DNA of 64,000 nt from Roseateles sp049532965 (GTDB lineage Bacteria > Pseudomonadota > Gammaproteobacteria > Burkholderiales > Burkholderiaceae_C): assembly GCF_049532965.1 (NCBI RefSeq), contig NZ_CP186694.1, positions 2,914,001 through 2,978,000 on the forward strand, in the 5' to 3' direction. The notes beneath the pieces are model-generated. The model was given only the letters and a program-made list of their open reading frames with translations, was not told the DNA's origin and made no database searches. Of this stretch, positions 35,256 to 44,630 are shown piece after piece. The position numbers and the translations under genes are program-made. Each line of letters starts with the position of its first letter. Within the stretch, counting starts at the first letter, position 1.

Positions 35256-36535
35256 GCGCGCCCTCCCCGCATCAACTGTCGGTTCTCAATATCGATTCGC
35301 AAGCAGATCGCCAATGCAATGCAGTTCAGGACGGTGGCCGAGCCGCCGTAGCTCATCAGCGGCAGCGTCAGGCCCTTGGTCGGCAGCGCGCCGAGGTTCA
35401 CGCCCATGTTGATGAAGGCCTGGCCACCCATCCAGATGCCGATGCCCTGGGCATAGAGCCCGGCGAAGACGCGGTCCAGCGCCACCGCCTGCCGGCCGAT
35501 GTGGAACAGCCGGCGCGACAGCCAGAAGAACGCGAAGATCACGATCGCCACGCCGATGAAGCCGAGTTCCTCGCCGATGACGGCGAGCAGGAAGTCGGTG
35601 TGGGCCTCGGGCAGGTAGTGCAGCTTCTCCAGGCTGGATCCGAGGCCCTGGCCGAAGAACTCGCCGCGGCCGAAGGCGATCAGCGAGTGCGTCAGCTGGT
35701 AGGCCTTGCCCTGCGCGTACTTCTCGTCCCACGGGTTCAGGTAGGCGAAGATGCGCTCGCGCCGGAAATCGCTGAAGGTGATCATCAGCACGAAGGCACC
35801 GATCAGCACCGCGACGCTGAGGAAGAACATGCGGCCGTTGACGCCCCCCAGGAACAGGATGCCCATCGCGATCGCGGCGATGACCATGAAGGCGCCCATG
35901 TCCGGCTCGGCCAGCAGCAGCATGCCGGTGAAGGCCAGCGCGGCGGCCATCGGCCACACGGCGCGGACGAAGTTCTCCTTGACCTCCATCTTGCGGACCA
36001 TGTAGTTGGCCGCGTACATCGCGATGGCCAGCTTGGCCAGCTCCGATGGCTGGAAGTTCATGACGCCCAGCGGCAGCCAGCGGCGAGCGCCATTGACGCC
36101 CTTGCCGACGTGCGGGATCAACACGATCATCAGCAGCGCCAGCGCGACGACGAAGATCTTGGGCGCATGCCGCTCCCACACGCTCACCGGCACCATCACC
36201 GTGATCCAGCCGGCCAGCAGGCCCAGCAGGATGAAGAAGGACTGGCGCGCGAAGAAGTGCATCGGCGCGTACTTCGCGAACTTGGGGTTGTCCGGCAGCG
36301 CGATCGACGCCGAATAGACCATCAGCAGGCCCAGCGCCAGCAGCGACAGCACGACCCAGATCAGCGTCAGGTCGAAGCCCAGGATGCGCGTCGGCTGGCC
36401 GGCCGAGGTCGACACCCAGTCGCGCACCGGCACGTCGACACCGCCAGCGCCGGCAGCACCGGCCGCCGACGGGCGGCGCGAGAACAGCGCGCGCAGGCGC
36501 TCGCTCATCAGCTCGAGGATCGATGCGGCGCTCAT
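35252..36535 (-). CDS. ftsW: Septal peptidoglycan glycosyltransferase FtsW
   Basis: This 427-residue SEDS-family protein polymerises lipid II at the septum together with FtsI. About ten membrane helices are visible. Conserved stretches are GVNGARRWLPLG, FQPSELAKLA, AEPDMGAFMVI, and near the C-terminus MGVNLGALPTKGLTLPLMSYGGS. The N-terminal cytoplasmic tail is about 50 residues long and Ala/Gly-rich. ATG 36535 overlaps the murD stop; the longer frame upstream is a shadow of murD. Confidence 0.96.
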   Translation of the reverse strand: MSAASILELMSERLRALFSRRPSAAGAAGAGGVDVPVRDWVSTSAGQPTRILGFDLTLIWVVLSLLALGLLMVYSASIALPDNPKFAKYAPMHFFARQSFFILLGLLAGWITVMVPVSVWERHAPKIFVVALALLMIVLIPHVGKGVNGARRWLPLGVMNFQPSELAKLAIAMYAANYMVRKMEVKENFVRAVWPMAAALAFTGMLLLAEPDMGAFMVIAAIAMGILFLGGVNGRMFFLSVAVLIGAFVLMITFSDFRRERIFAYLNPWDEKYAQGKAYQLTHSLIAFGRGEFFGQGLGSSLEKLHYLPEAHTDFLLAVIGEELGFIGVAIVIFAFFWLSRRLFHIGRQAVALDRVFAGLYAQGIGIWMGGQAFINMGVNLGALPTKGLTLPLMSYGGSATVLNCIALAICLRIDIENRQLMRGGRA

Positions 36536-38322
36536 CCGATCAACCCCTCGTCTTCCGCCAGTTCGCGCACGGTGGCGATGAACACCTCGGCGCGGTGGGC
36601 GTAGTTGCGGAACATGTCCAGGCTGGCGCAAGCGGGGCTGAGCAGCACGCTGTCGCCGGACTGCGCCTGCGCGAGCGACCACTGCGTCGCCGCCTCCAGC
36701 GACTCATGGCGATGCAGCGGCACGCCGCAGTCGCGCAGCGCCGCCTCGATCTGCGGCGCGTCGCGGCCGATCAACGCCACCGCGCGCGCGTACAGCGCGA
36801 TCGGCGTCGCCAGCGGCGAGAAGTCCTGGCCCTTGCCGTCGCCCCCGAGGATCATGACCAGCTTGGCCGGCGCGCGGTCGGCCCCCAGGCCCATCACCGC
36901 GGCAACGGTGGCCCCGACGTTGGTGCCCTTGGAGTCGTCGTAGAAGTCGACGCCCTTGATCGAGGTGACGAACTCGACACGATGCGGCTCGCCGCGGTAC
37001 TCGCGCAGGCCGTGCAGCATCGGCGCCAGCGGGCAACCGATGGACGAGGCCAGGGCCAGCGCCGCCAGCGCGTTCGCCGCGTTGTGCCGGCCGCGCACGC
37101 GCAGCGCATCGGCGGGCATCAGGCGCTGGATGACGAGCTCGTCCTCCTCGTCCTTGCGGCGCTTCAGGCCCTTGAGTTCCTCTTCCTGCTCGCGGGCGCG
37201 AACCAGCCACGCCATGCCGTTCTCGACCAGCAGGCCGAAGTCGCCCGGGCGACGCGGCGCATCCAGGCCGAAGCGGACCACCTCGCGCTCGACCACCTTC
37301 GCCGGCCGGCCTCGGCCCTGCTTGACGGTGATCGGTGCGGGCACCAGCGCCTCGACCTCCGGATCGTCGCGGTTGATCACCAGCACGCCGTGCTCGCCGA
37401 AGATGCGGCCCTTGGCGCGCGCGTAGGCCGGCATGTCGCCATGCCAGTCCAGATGGTCCTGCGTGATGTTGAGCACCGCGCCGGCGCTCGGCTCGAAGCC
37501 CTGCACGCCGTCCAGCTGGAAGCTCGACAGCTCCAGCACCCATACCTGCGGCAGCACCTCGAACTCGGCTGGCTTGGGCGGTGGCGGCTTGATCGGCAGA
37601 GGCTGCTCGTCGAGCAGCTCGGCGACGGTTTCGAGCGCGCTGCGGTCGTCGGCAGGCACTTCGGCCGGCACCTCGGGCGGGTCCATCGGCTCGGCGCCGG
37701 TCACCGCCTCGACCGCGAGATCGACGACGGCCTCTTCGTCCGCCGACCCCGCGTCCGCTTCCGCTTCGGCATCCGTCGTGGCCGCGGACACAGGATCCGG
37801 CTCCTTGTCCAGGACATCGCCGAGCGTGCCCAGCAACGTCGGGCCGATGTTCCCGGCCATCGCCACACGGCGGCCGGCGCGCTCGACCAGCAGCGCCGTC
37901 ATGCTGGTGGTGGTCGTCTTGCCGTTGGTGCCGGTGATGGCGAGCACGCCCGGTTCATACCGGTACCGCGTCTTCAGCTCCGACAGCGCCTGCGCGAACA
38001 GGTCCAGCTCGCCGCGGACCCGCACGCCCAGTTCGTTCGCACGCGCCAGCAGCGGCTGCAGCCGGGCGTCCAGCGGCGAGAGGCCCGGACTCTTCAGCAG
38101 CACGGTGCCCTCGGCCAGCAACGACGGCGACAGCTCGCCATGCGCGAACCCGACCTCGGGCAGGCGGTCGCGCAGCGCGGCCAGTTGCGGCGGCTGCTCG
38201 CGGCTGTCCCACACCGTCACGCGCGCGCCCAGGCGCGCGGCCCAGGCCGCCATCGCCAGGCCGGAGTCGCCCAGCCCCAGCACGAGGGCGGCTTGATCCT
38301 GGAGGAGCGCGGGGAAGAACAT
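36532..38322 (-). CDS. murD: UDP-N-acetylmuramoylalanine--D-glutamate ligase MurD, with an acidic insertion
   Basis: This 596-residue Mur ligase adds D-Glu. It is far longer than the usual 440-500. Core motifs are intact: LGLGDSGLAMAAW, ITGTNGKTTTTSM (residues 129-141), LELSSFQLDGVQ (263-274), NITQDHLDWHG, GRHNAANALAA and YDDSKGTNVGAT. Residues about 172-256 form a low-complexity insert rich in Glu, Asp, Ala and Pro between the ATP-site strand and the LELSSFQL strand. A second charged stretch (EEELKGLKRRKDEEDEL) is common in this order. The ATG lies 13 nt after mraY. Confidence 0.95.
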   Translation of the reverse strand: MFFPALLQDQAALVLGLGDSGLAMAAWAARLGARVTVWDSREQPPQLAALRDRLPEVGFAHGELSPSLLAEGTVLLKSPGLSPLDARLQPLLARANELGVRVRGELDLFAQALSELKTRYRYEPGVLAITGTNGKTTTTSMTALLVERAGRRVAMAGNIGPTLLGTLGDVLDKEPDPVSAATTDAEAEADAGSADEEAVVDLAVEAVTGAEPMDPPEVPAEVPADDRSALETVAELLDEQPLPIKPPPPKPAEFEVLPQVWVLELSSFQLDGVQGFEPSAGAVLNITQDHLDWHGDMPAYARAKGRIFGEHGVLVINRDDPEVEALVPAPITVKQGRGRPAKVVEREVVRFGLDAPRRPGDFGLLVENGMAWLVRAREQEEELKGLKRRKDEEDELVIQRLMPADALRVRGRHNAANALAALALASSIGCPLAPMLHGLREYRGEPHRVEFVTSIKGVDFYDDSKGTNVGATVAAVMGLGADRAPAKLVMILGGDGKGQDFSPLATPIALYARAVALIGRDAPQIEAALRDCGVPLHRHESLEAATQWSLAQAQSGDSVLLSPACASLDMFRNYAHRAEVFIATVRELAEDEGLIG

Positions 38323-38335
38323 CGTCGCGTCCCGT

Positions 38336-39514
38336 TCAGCGCAGCTTCAGGCTGGCCAGCCCGACCAGGCACAGCAGCATGGTGATGATCCAGAACCGGA
38401 TGACGACCTGCGTCTCCTTCCAGCCCGACTTCTCGAAGTGGTGATGCAGCGGCGCCATCTTGAAGATGCGCCGGCCCTCGCCGTACTTCTTCTTCGTGTA
38501 CTTGAACCAGGTCACCTGGAGCATCACCGACAGCACCTCGGCGACGAAGACGCCGCCCATGATGCCCAGCACGATCTCCTGGCGCGTGATCACGGCCAGC
38601 GTGCCCAGGCCGCCGCCCAGCGCCAGCGCGCCGACATCGCCCATGAACACCTGCGCCGGATGCGCGTTGAACCACAGGAACGCCAGGCCGGCGCCCGCCA
38701 GCGCGGCGCAGAAGATCAGCAGCTCGCCAGCGCCGGGGATGTAGGGGAACAGCAGGTAGCGGCTGTAGACCGACGAGCCCGTGACGTAGGCGAAGACGCC
38801 CAGCGCCGAGCCCACCATCACCACCGGCATGATCGCCAGGCCATCCAGCCCGTCGGTGAAGTTCACCGCGTTGCTGGTGCCGACGATGACCAGGTAGGAC
38901 AGCCCGATGAAGCCGAACACGCCCAGCGGATAGCTGATCGACTTGAAGAACGGCAGCATCAGGTCGGCCTTGGGCGGCAGCTCGGTCGAGAAGCCGCTCG
39001 AGACCCAGCGGAAGAACAGCTGCACCACGCCGAGGAAGCTGGTCTCCGACACGCTGAACGCCAGGTAGATCGCGGCGATCAGGCCGATGATCGATTGCCA
39101 CAGGAACTTCTCGCGGCTGCGCATGCCCTCGGGGTCCTTGTTGACCACCTTGCGGTAATCGTCGACCCAGCCGATCAGGCCGAAGCCCATCGTCACCAGC
39201 ATCACCACCCAGACGAAGCGGTTGGACCAGTCGAACCACAGCAACGTCGAGATGCCGATGCCGATCAGCACCAGTACGCCGCCCATCGTCGGCGTGCCGC
39301 TCTTGGCCAGGTGCTGCTGCACGCCGTACTCGCGGATCGGCTGGCCGATCTTGAGTTCGGTCAGGCGGCGGATGACCCAGGGCCCGAAGGCCAGGCCGAT
39401 CAGCAGCGCCGTCAGCGCCGCCATCACCGCGCGGAAGGTGATGTAGTTGAAGACGCGCAGAAACCCCAGTTCAGGGAAATAGGTCTGCAGCCACTGGGCC
39501 AGACTAAGCAGCAT
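38336..39514 (-). CDS. mraY: Phospho-N-acetylmuramoyl-pentapeptide transferase MraY
   Basis: This 392-residue, ten-helix membrane enzyme makes lipid I. Diagnostic motifs are GWVDDYRKVV, the NFTDGLDGLA block, VFMGDVGALALGG and the C-terminal HHHFEKSGWKE. Its ATG lies 11 nt inside the end of murF, so translation is coupled. Confidence 0.97.
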   Translation of the reverse strand: MLLSLAQWLQTYFPELGFLRVFNYITFRAVMAALTALLIGLAFGPWVIRRLTELKIGQPIREYGVQQHLAKSGTPTMGGVLVLIGIGISTLLWFDWSNRFVWVVMLVTMGFGLIGWVDDYRKVVNKDPEGMRSREKFLWQSIIGLIAAIYLAFSVSETSFLGVVQLFFRWVSSGFSTELPPKADLMLPFFKSISYPLGVFGFIGLSYLVIVGTSNAVNFTDGLDGLAIMPVVMVGSALGVFAYVTGSSVYSRYLLFPYIPGAGELLIFCAALAGAGLAFLWFNAHPAQVFMGDVGALALGGGLGTLAVITRQEIVLGIMGGVFVAEVLSVMLQVTWFKYTKKKYGEGRRIFKMAPLHHHFEKSGWKETQVVIRFWIITMLLCLVGLASLKLR

Positions 39515-40994
39515 GGGGGTCTCCTGGGCCGCCGGACTGCAAGGCGGCCACGATCTGTTCCATCTTCATGAAGCGCGAACCCTTGACCAGGATGTTCTGC
39601 ACCTGGGGCGCGTCCTTCAGGGCGCCGATCAGGGCGGCCACGCTGTCGAAGGCGCGGGCGCCCGCGCCGTAGGCCTGGGCCGCATCGCGCGCGGCCTCGC
39701 CCGCGGTCCACAGCGCAGCCAGGCGCTGGTCCGCGGCATGCGCGCCGACCTCGCGGTGGAAGGCCGGACCCTGCTCGCCGACCTCGCCCATGTCGCCCAG
39801 GATCAGCCACGAGGCGCCAGGCAACTCGGCGAGCACGTCGATCGCGGCGCGGACGCTGTCGGGGTTGGCGTTGTAGCTGTCGTCGATCAGCGTGATCCGG
39901 CGGCCCTGCCACACCACGGCCTGCAACGCCGAGCGGCCCTTGACCGCCTTGAACGACTGCAGGCCCTCGCGGATCGCCGCCAGCGGCGCGCCCGCGGCCA
40001 GCGCACAGGCGGCGGCGGCCAGCGCATTGCGCACGTTGTGCTGGCCGGCCATCGCCAGCGCGACCGGGACGCTGCCGGCCGGCGTGAGGACCTCGAGCGC
40101 CCAGTGCCCCGCGCCGCCAGCCACTGTGCCCGCGTCGTTCGGCGCGATCCACTGCGCGCGACCCATCACATCGGCCTGGCCCTGCAGCGCGAACGTCAGC
40201 GTCGCGCGGCCGGCGGCCTGCTCCTGCCACACCGGCGCACAGGGGTCTTCCGCCGGGAACACCGCGACACCCGCGGTGCCGAGTGCGCCGATCACCGCGC
40301 CGTTCTCGCGCGCGACCGCCTCGACCGTGTGCATGAACTCCTGGTGCTCGCGCTGCGCGTTGTTCACCAGCGCGACCGTCGGCTGCGCCATCGCGGCCAG
40401 CGGCGCGATCTCGCCCGGATGATTCATGCCGAGCTCGACCACCGCCGCACGATGCCACGTCGCTTCGTTCTGGCGCAGGCGCAGCAGCGTCAGCGGCACG
40501 CCGATCTCGTTGTTGAAGTTGCCTTCGGTGGCCAGCATCGCAGCGTCGCCCAGCCAGGCGCGCAGGATGGCGGCGATCATCTGCGTCACCGTCGTCTTGC
40601 CGTTGCTGCCGGTCACGGCGATGACCGGCAGGTGGTGCTGCTCGCGCCAGGCATGCGACAGCAGCCCCAGCGCCGCCTTGGCATCGGGCACCAGCAGGCC
40701 GGGCAGGCCCGCTTCGGCCAGGCCGCGCTCGGCGATGGCGGCGGCAGCGCCCGCGGCGCGGGCCTGCGGCAGGAAGTCGTTCGCATCGAAGCGCTCGCCA
40801 CGAAGCGCGACGAACAGGTCGCCCGCGCGCAGCGAGCGGGTGTCCGTGTGCACGCGCAGCAGCGGCGTCGACGGATCGCCGGCCACCGTCACCGACGGCA
40901 GCAACGGCTGCAGCAGCGCGTGCGCGCGGGCCAGCGTCATCATCGGCGCGGCCGGCGCGGCGGCGGTCGTCGCGGTGGAGGTCGCGTCGCTCAC
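39504..40994 (-). CDS. murF: UDP-N-acetylmuramoyl-tripeptide--D-alanyl-D-alanine ligase MurF
   Basis: This 496-residue Mur ligase adds the D-Ala-D-Ala dipeptide made by Ddl. Motifs: TDTRSLRAGDLFVALRGERF, VTGSNGKTTVTQM, NFNNEIGVPLTLL, ELGMNHPGEI and LIDDSYNANPDSVRAA. The start is GTG 40994, forming a 4-nt GTGA overlap with the murE stop; the frame continues upstream only as a shadow of murE. Confidence 0.96.
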   Translation of the reverse strand: MSDATSTATTAAAPAAPMMTLARAHALLQPLLPSVTVAGDPSTPLLRVHTDTRSLRAGDLFVALRGERFDANDFLPQARAAGAAAAIAERGLAEAGLPGLLVPDAKAALGLLSHAWREQHHLPVIAVTGSNGKTTVTQMIAAILRAWLGDAAMLATEGNFNNEIGVPLTLLRLRQNEATWHRAAVVELGMNHPGEIAPLAAMAQPTVALVNNAQREHQEFMHTVEAVARENGAVIGALGTAGVAVFPAEDPCAPVWQEQAAGRATLTFALQGQADVMGRAQWIAPNDAGTVAGGAGHWALEVLTPAGSVPVALAMAGQHNVRNALAAAACALAAGAPLAAIREGLQSFKAVKGRSALQAVVWQGRRITLIDDSYNANPDSVRAAIDVLAELPGASWLILGDMGEVGEQGPAFHREVGAHAADQRLAALWTAGEAARDAAQAYGAGARAFDSVAALIGALKDAPQVQNILVKGSRFMKMEQIVAALQSGGPGDPHAA

Positions 40995-42502
40995 AGGCCC
41001 GCCCTTTCGATCAGCGCGGCACGGGCCGCCTGCACGTCGGAGAACGCCCGGCGCTCGCCATGGATTTCCTGGTAGTCCTCGTGACCCTTGCCGGCGATGA
41101 GCACGACATCCCGGGCGCCGGCCTGGTCGACCGCAAGGGCGATGGCCTCGGCGCGATCGACGATGACCTCGCGCGCGGTGCCAGCGGGCAGCCCGGCGTC
41201 GATGTCGGCCAGGATCTTTGCGGGGTCCTCGGTGCGCGGGTTGTCGCTGGTCAGCACCACATGGGCGGCCAGCTTCGCCGCGATGGCGCCCATCAGCGGC
41301 CGCTTGCCCGGATCGCGATCGCCTCCGCAACCGAAGACCACGCGCAGCGCGCCGCCGCGGGCGGCGGCCAGCGGCTGCAGCGCGGTCAGCGCCTTCTCCA
41401 GCGCATCGGGCGTGTGGGCGTAGTCGACGACGAGTTGCGGCAACTCGCGCCCGTTGCCGACGCGCTGCATGCGGCCGGGCACCGGCGTGACCTGCGCGGC
41501 CACGCGGGCGATGTCCTCGAGCCCATGACCCAGTGCCCGCAGCCCCGCGATCACGCCGAGCAGGTTGGACACGTTGTAGTCGCCGATCAGGCCCGTCTGC
41601 ACGGCCACGGACGCCGCGCCCTCGCGCAGCGTGAAAGCCAGCCCTTGCGCGTCATGGCGCAGGTCGCTCGCGCCGATGCGCACGTCCGCGCGGTTCAGCC
41701 CGTAAGTCCAGACGTCGAGCCGGCCGGCGGCCTTCATTTCCGCCGCCAGTTCGGCGCCCTTCGGGTCGTCGACGTTCAGGACCGCTGCCTTCAGGCCGTC
41801 CCAGTCGAACAACTTGCGCTTGGCCACCCAGTAGGCGTCCATGCCGCCGTGGTAGTCGAGGTGATCCTGCGTGAAGTTGGTGAACAGCGCGACCTCGATG
41901 CTGGTGCCGCTCAGCCGGTGTTCCTCGATGCCGATCGACGAGGCCTCGATCGCGCACGCGCCGAAGCCGTCGTCCGCCATCCGCTTGAAGGCTTCCTGCA
42001 GACGCACCGGGTCGGGCGTCGTCAGGCCGGTGGCCTCGATCGAGGCGGTGCCGCCCGCGCCCGGCACCGGCGGCTGCCCGACACCGAGCGTGCCGATCAC
42101 GCCGCAGCGCGAGCCCAGCAGCGTCAGCGCCTGCGCGATCCACCACGCGCTGGACGTCTTGCCGTTCGTGCCGGTCACCGCCAGCACATGCAGGCGCCGG
42201 CTCGGTTCACCGTAGAACGCCGAGGCGATGCGGCCGCAGTTGGCCTTCAGGTCCGGCAGGGACGCGATGCGCGCGTCGACGAAGCCGTACTCGGCGGCGC
42301 CCGCGTGCTCGACCAGCGCGGTGGCCGCGCCGGCCGACAGCGCGCCCGCGACGAACTGGCGCGCGTCCTTGGCATAGCCGGGCCACGCGATGAACGCGTC
42401 GCCGGGACCGACGGCGCGGCTGTCGGTCCGTAGCTGGCCGCTGGGGGTCCATTCCTGCAGCCAGCGGGCGGCGGCTTCGGGGGATTTCAGATGCATCAAC
42501 AT
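40991..42502 (-). CDS. murE: UDP-N-acetylmuramoyl-tripeptide synthetase MurE (meso-diaminopimelate type)
   Basis: This 503-residue Mur ligase adds the third stem residue. It has TDSRAVGPGDAFIAWPG, VTGTNGKTSSAWW, NFTQDHLDYHGG and SDNPRTEDPA. The DNPR motif marks the enzymes that use meso-diaminopimelate, as expected for a Gram-negative wall. Start ATG 42502 lies 14 nt after the ftsI stop; an in-frame ATG two codons later is equally possible. Confidence 0.97.
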   Translation of the reverse strand: MLMHLKSPEAAARWLQEWTPSGQLRTDSRAVGPGDAFIAWPGYAKDARQFVAGALSAGAATALVEHAGAAEYGFVDARIASLPDLKANCGRIASAFYGEPSRRLHVLAVTGTNGKTSSAWWIAQALTLLGSRCGVIGTLGVGQPPVPGAGGTASIEATGLTTPDPVRLQEAFKRMADDGFGACAIEASSIGIEEHRLSGTSIEVALFTNFTQDHLDYHGGMDAYWVAKRKLFDWDGLKAAVLNVDDPKGAELAAEMKAAGRLDVWTYGLNRADVRIGASDLRHDAQGLAFTLREGAASVAVQTGLIGDYNVSNLLGVIAGLRALGHGLEDIARVAAQVTPVPGRMQRVGNGRELPQLVVDYAHTPDALEKALTALQPLAAARGGALRVVFGCGGDRDPGKRPLMGAIAAKLAAHVVLTSDNPRTEDPAKILADIDAGLPAGTAREVIVDRAEAIALAVDQAGARDVVLIAGKGHEDYQEIHGERRAFSDVQAARAALIERAGL

Positions 42503-42516
42503 GATTCGGTGCCCGC

Positions 42517-44313
42517 TCAGAAACTCTCGTCCACGGCCTGCAGCTTCTGCTGCGCCACGATCTGCGGCTTCACGTCCAGATCGGGCGGCTCGCCCAGCAG
42601 GCGCAGCGTCTGCGCCACCACCTGGCTGAAGACCGGTCCCGCGACGGCGCCGCCGAAGTACTGGCCGTTCTTCGGCTCGTCGACCATCACCGCCACGATG
42701 ATGCGCGGCTTGGAAATCGGTGCGATGCCCACGAACCAGGAACGGTATTTGTGGCTCGCATAGCCCTTGCCTTCCTGCTTGTGCGCGGTGCCGGACTTGC
42801 CGCCGACGCTGTAGCCCTGGACCATCGCCTGCGGCGCGGTGCCGCCCGGGCCGGCCGCCATCTGCAGCATCGAGCGGATCTCGGCGGCGACCTTGGGGCT
42901 GAAGACCTTGATGCCGTTGACCGGCTCGTCGGCCGGGCGCTTGGTCATCGTGATCGGGATGATGTCGCCATCGCGCGCGAAGACGGTGTACGCGCGCGCC
43001 AGCTGCAGCAGCGAGGCCGACAGGCCGTAGCCGTAGCTCATCGTCGCCTGCTCGATCGGGCGCCAGCTCTTCCAGGGACGCAGCTTGCCGGTCACCGCGC
43101 CCGGGAAGTCGATCTGCGGCCGCTGGCCCAGGCCGATCGCGGTGAACATCTCGTGCATCTCGCGCGGCTGCATCATCAGCGCCAGCCGCGCCGCGCCGAT
43201 GTTGCTGGACTTCTGGATCACCTGCTGCACGGTCAGGTCGCCATGCGGATGGGCGTCGGTCGGCGACCAGCCGGCGATGACGACGCTGCGCGGGCCGGTG
43301 CTCAGCAGCGTGTCGGGACGCACGCGGCCGGTCTCCAGCGCCAGCCCGGCGGTGAACGGCTTCATCGTCGAGCCGGGCTCGAAGACGTCGGTCAGCGCGC
43401 GGTTGCGCAGTTGCTCGCCGGACAGGTTCTGCCGGTGGCCGGGGTCGTAGCTCGGGTAGTTGGCCAGCGCCAGGATCTCGCCGGTGTGCACGTCCAGCAC
43501 GACGACCGAGCCGGCCTTCGCGTTGTTCTCCGCCACCGCGTCGCGCACGCGCTGGTAGGCGAAGAACTGCACCTTGGCATCGATCGACAGCTCGATATCC
43601 TTGCCGTTGGCGGCGGGAATGCGCTCGCCCATGTCCTCGACGACGCGGCCCAGCCGGTCGCGCACCACCGCGCGCGAGCCGTCACGGCCCTGCAGGTCCT
43701 TCTGGAAGGCCAGCTCGATGCCTTCCTGCCCCTGTTCCTCGATGTTGGTGAAGCCGACGATGTGCGCGGCGGCTTCGCCCTCGGGATACTGGCGCTTGTA
43801 CTCGCGGTCCTGGAACACGCCCTTGAGGCCGAGCTCCTTGATCTTGCGCGCGGTCTCGTCATCGGCCTGCCGGCGCAGGAAGACGAAGCGACTGGACGGA
43901 TCCAGGCGCTTGTTCAGCTCCGAAGGCGACATGTCGAGCAGCTTGGCCAACTGGCGGCGCTTGACCGGGTCGGTGTCGACCTCCTTCGGGAAGGCCCAGA
44001 TCGACGGCACCGCGACGCTGGCGGCGAGCACCTGTCCGCTGCGATCGCTGATCTTGCCGCGGCTGGCGGGCAGCTCCATCTTGTGGGCATAGCGCGCCTC
44101 GCCCTGGCGCTGGAAGAAGTCCTCGCCGATCAGCTGGATGTAGGCCGCGCGCCCCAGCAGGCCGGCGAACGCGAGGCCCACCAGCGCTACCAGGAACCGC
44201 GAACGCCACGGCGGCGTCTTGGACGCCAGCAGCGGGCTGCTGGAATAGCTGACGCCGCGCGTCGGCGCGTTGCGCGAGCGCTTGTCCAGCCGCTTGCGGA
44301 GCTTGCCGATCAT
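42517..44313 (-). CDS. ftsI: Septal peptidoglycan transpeptidase FtsI (PBP3)
   Basis: This 598-residue class B penicillin-binding protein has a cytoplasmic basic tail, one transmembrane helix (about 39-56), a pedestal domain and a transpeptidase domain. Active-site motifs are STMK (Ser315, Lys318), SSN (369-371) and KSGT (505-508). It cross-links septal peptidoglycan with FtsW. The start overlaps the ftsL stop by 4 nt. Confidence 0.98.
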   Translation of the reverse strand: MIGKLRKRLDKRSRNAPTRGVSYSSSPLLASKTPPWRSRFLVALVGLAFAGLLGRAAYIQLIGEDFFQRQGEARYAHKMELPASRGKISDRSGQVLAASVAVPSIWAFPKEVDTDPVKRRQLAKLLDMSPSELNKRLDPSSRFVFLRRQADDETARKIKELGLKGVFQDREYKRQYPEGEAAAHIVGFTNIEEQGQEGIELAFQKDLQGRDGSRAVVRDRLGRVVEDMGERIPAANGKDIELSIDAKVQFFAYQRVRDAVAENNAKAGSVVVLDVHTGEILALANYPSYDPGHRQNLSGEQLRNRALTDVFEPGSTMKPFTAGLALETGRVRPDTLLSTGPRSVVIAGWSPTDAHPHGDLTVQQVIQKSSNIGAARLALMMQPREMHEMFTAIGLGQRPQIDFPGAVTGKLRPWKSWRPIEQATMSYGYGLSASLLQLARAYTVFARDGDIIPITMTKRPADEPVNGIKVFSPKVAAEIRSMLQMAAGPGGTAPQAMVQGYSVGGKSGTAHKQEGKGYASHKYRSWFVGIAPISKPRIIVAVMVDEPKNGQYFGGAVAGPVFSQVVAQTLRLLGEPPDLDVKPQIVAQQKLQAVDESF

Positions 44314-44630
44314 CGGGCGGCTCCCGTCGCCGGCGTGCGCGAACGCACGCCGCTGGCCTCGATCGCCGGAGCGTCGGGGTTGAACGTGATGGCAGGGGAA
44401 ATCGGGCGCATCTTGAGCCGCTCGCGCGCCACCTGCTCGACGCGCAGGTTGGTCGCCTGCGCCTGACGGTCGGCCATCAGCTTCTGGTAATCGGCCTCCA
44501 GCCGGCGGCCCTCGGTCTGCGCGCGGTCCAACTCGGTGAACAGGCGGCGCGACTCGTAGGCGCTGCGCACCATGTAGACGCCGGACACCATCACGGCGAT
44601 CAGCAGCAGCAGGTTGAGGCGGCCCATCAT
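44310..44630 (-). CDS. ftsL: Cell division protein FtsL
   Basis: This 106-residue bitopic protein has one N-terminal transmembrane helix (LNLLLLIAVMVSGVYMV) followed by a coiled-coil-prone periplasmic part (AYESRRLFTELDRAQTEGRRLEADYQKLM). FtsL links FtsQ/FtsB to FtsWI activation. Sequence conservation is low in this family, so position between rsmH and ftsI carries weight. It overlaps both neighbours by 4 nt. Confidence 0.92.
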   Translation of the reverse strand: MMGRLNLLLLIAVMVSGVYMVRSAYESRRLFTELDRAQTEGRRLEADYQKLMADRQAQATNLRVEQVARERLKMRPISPAITFNPDAPAIEASGVRSRTPATGAAR

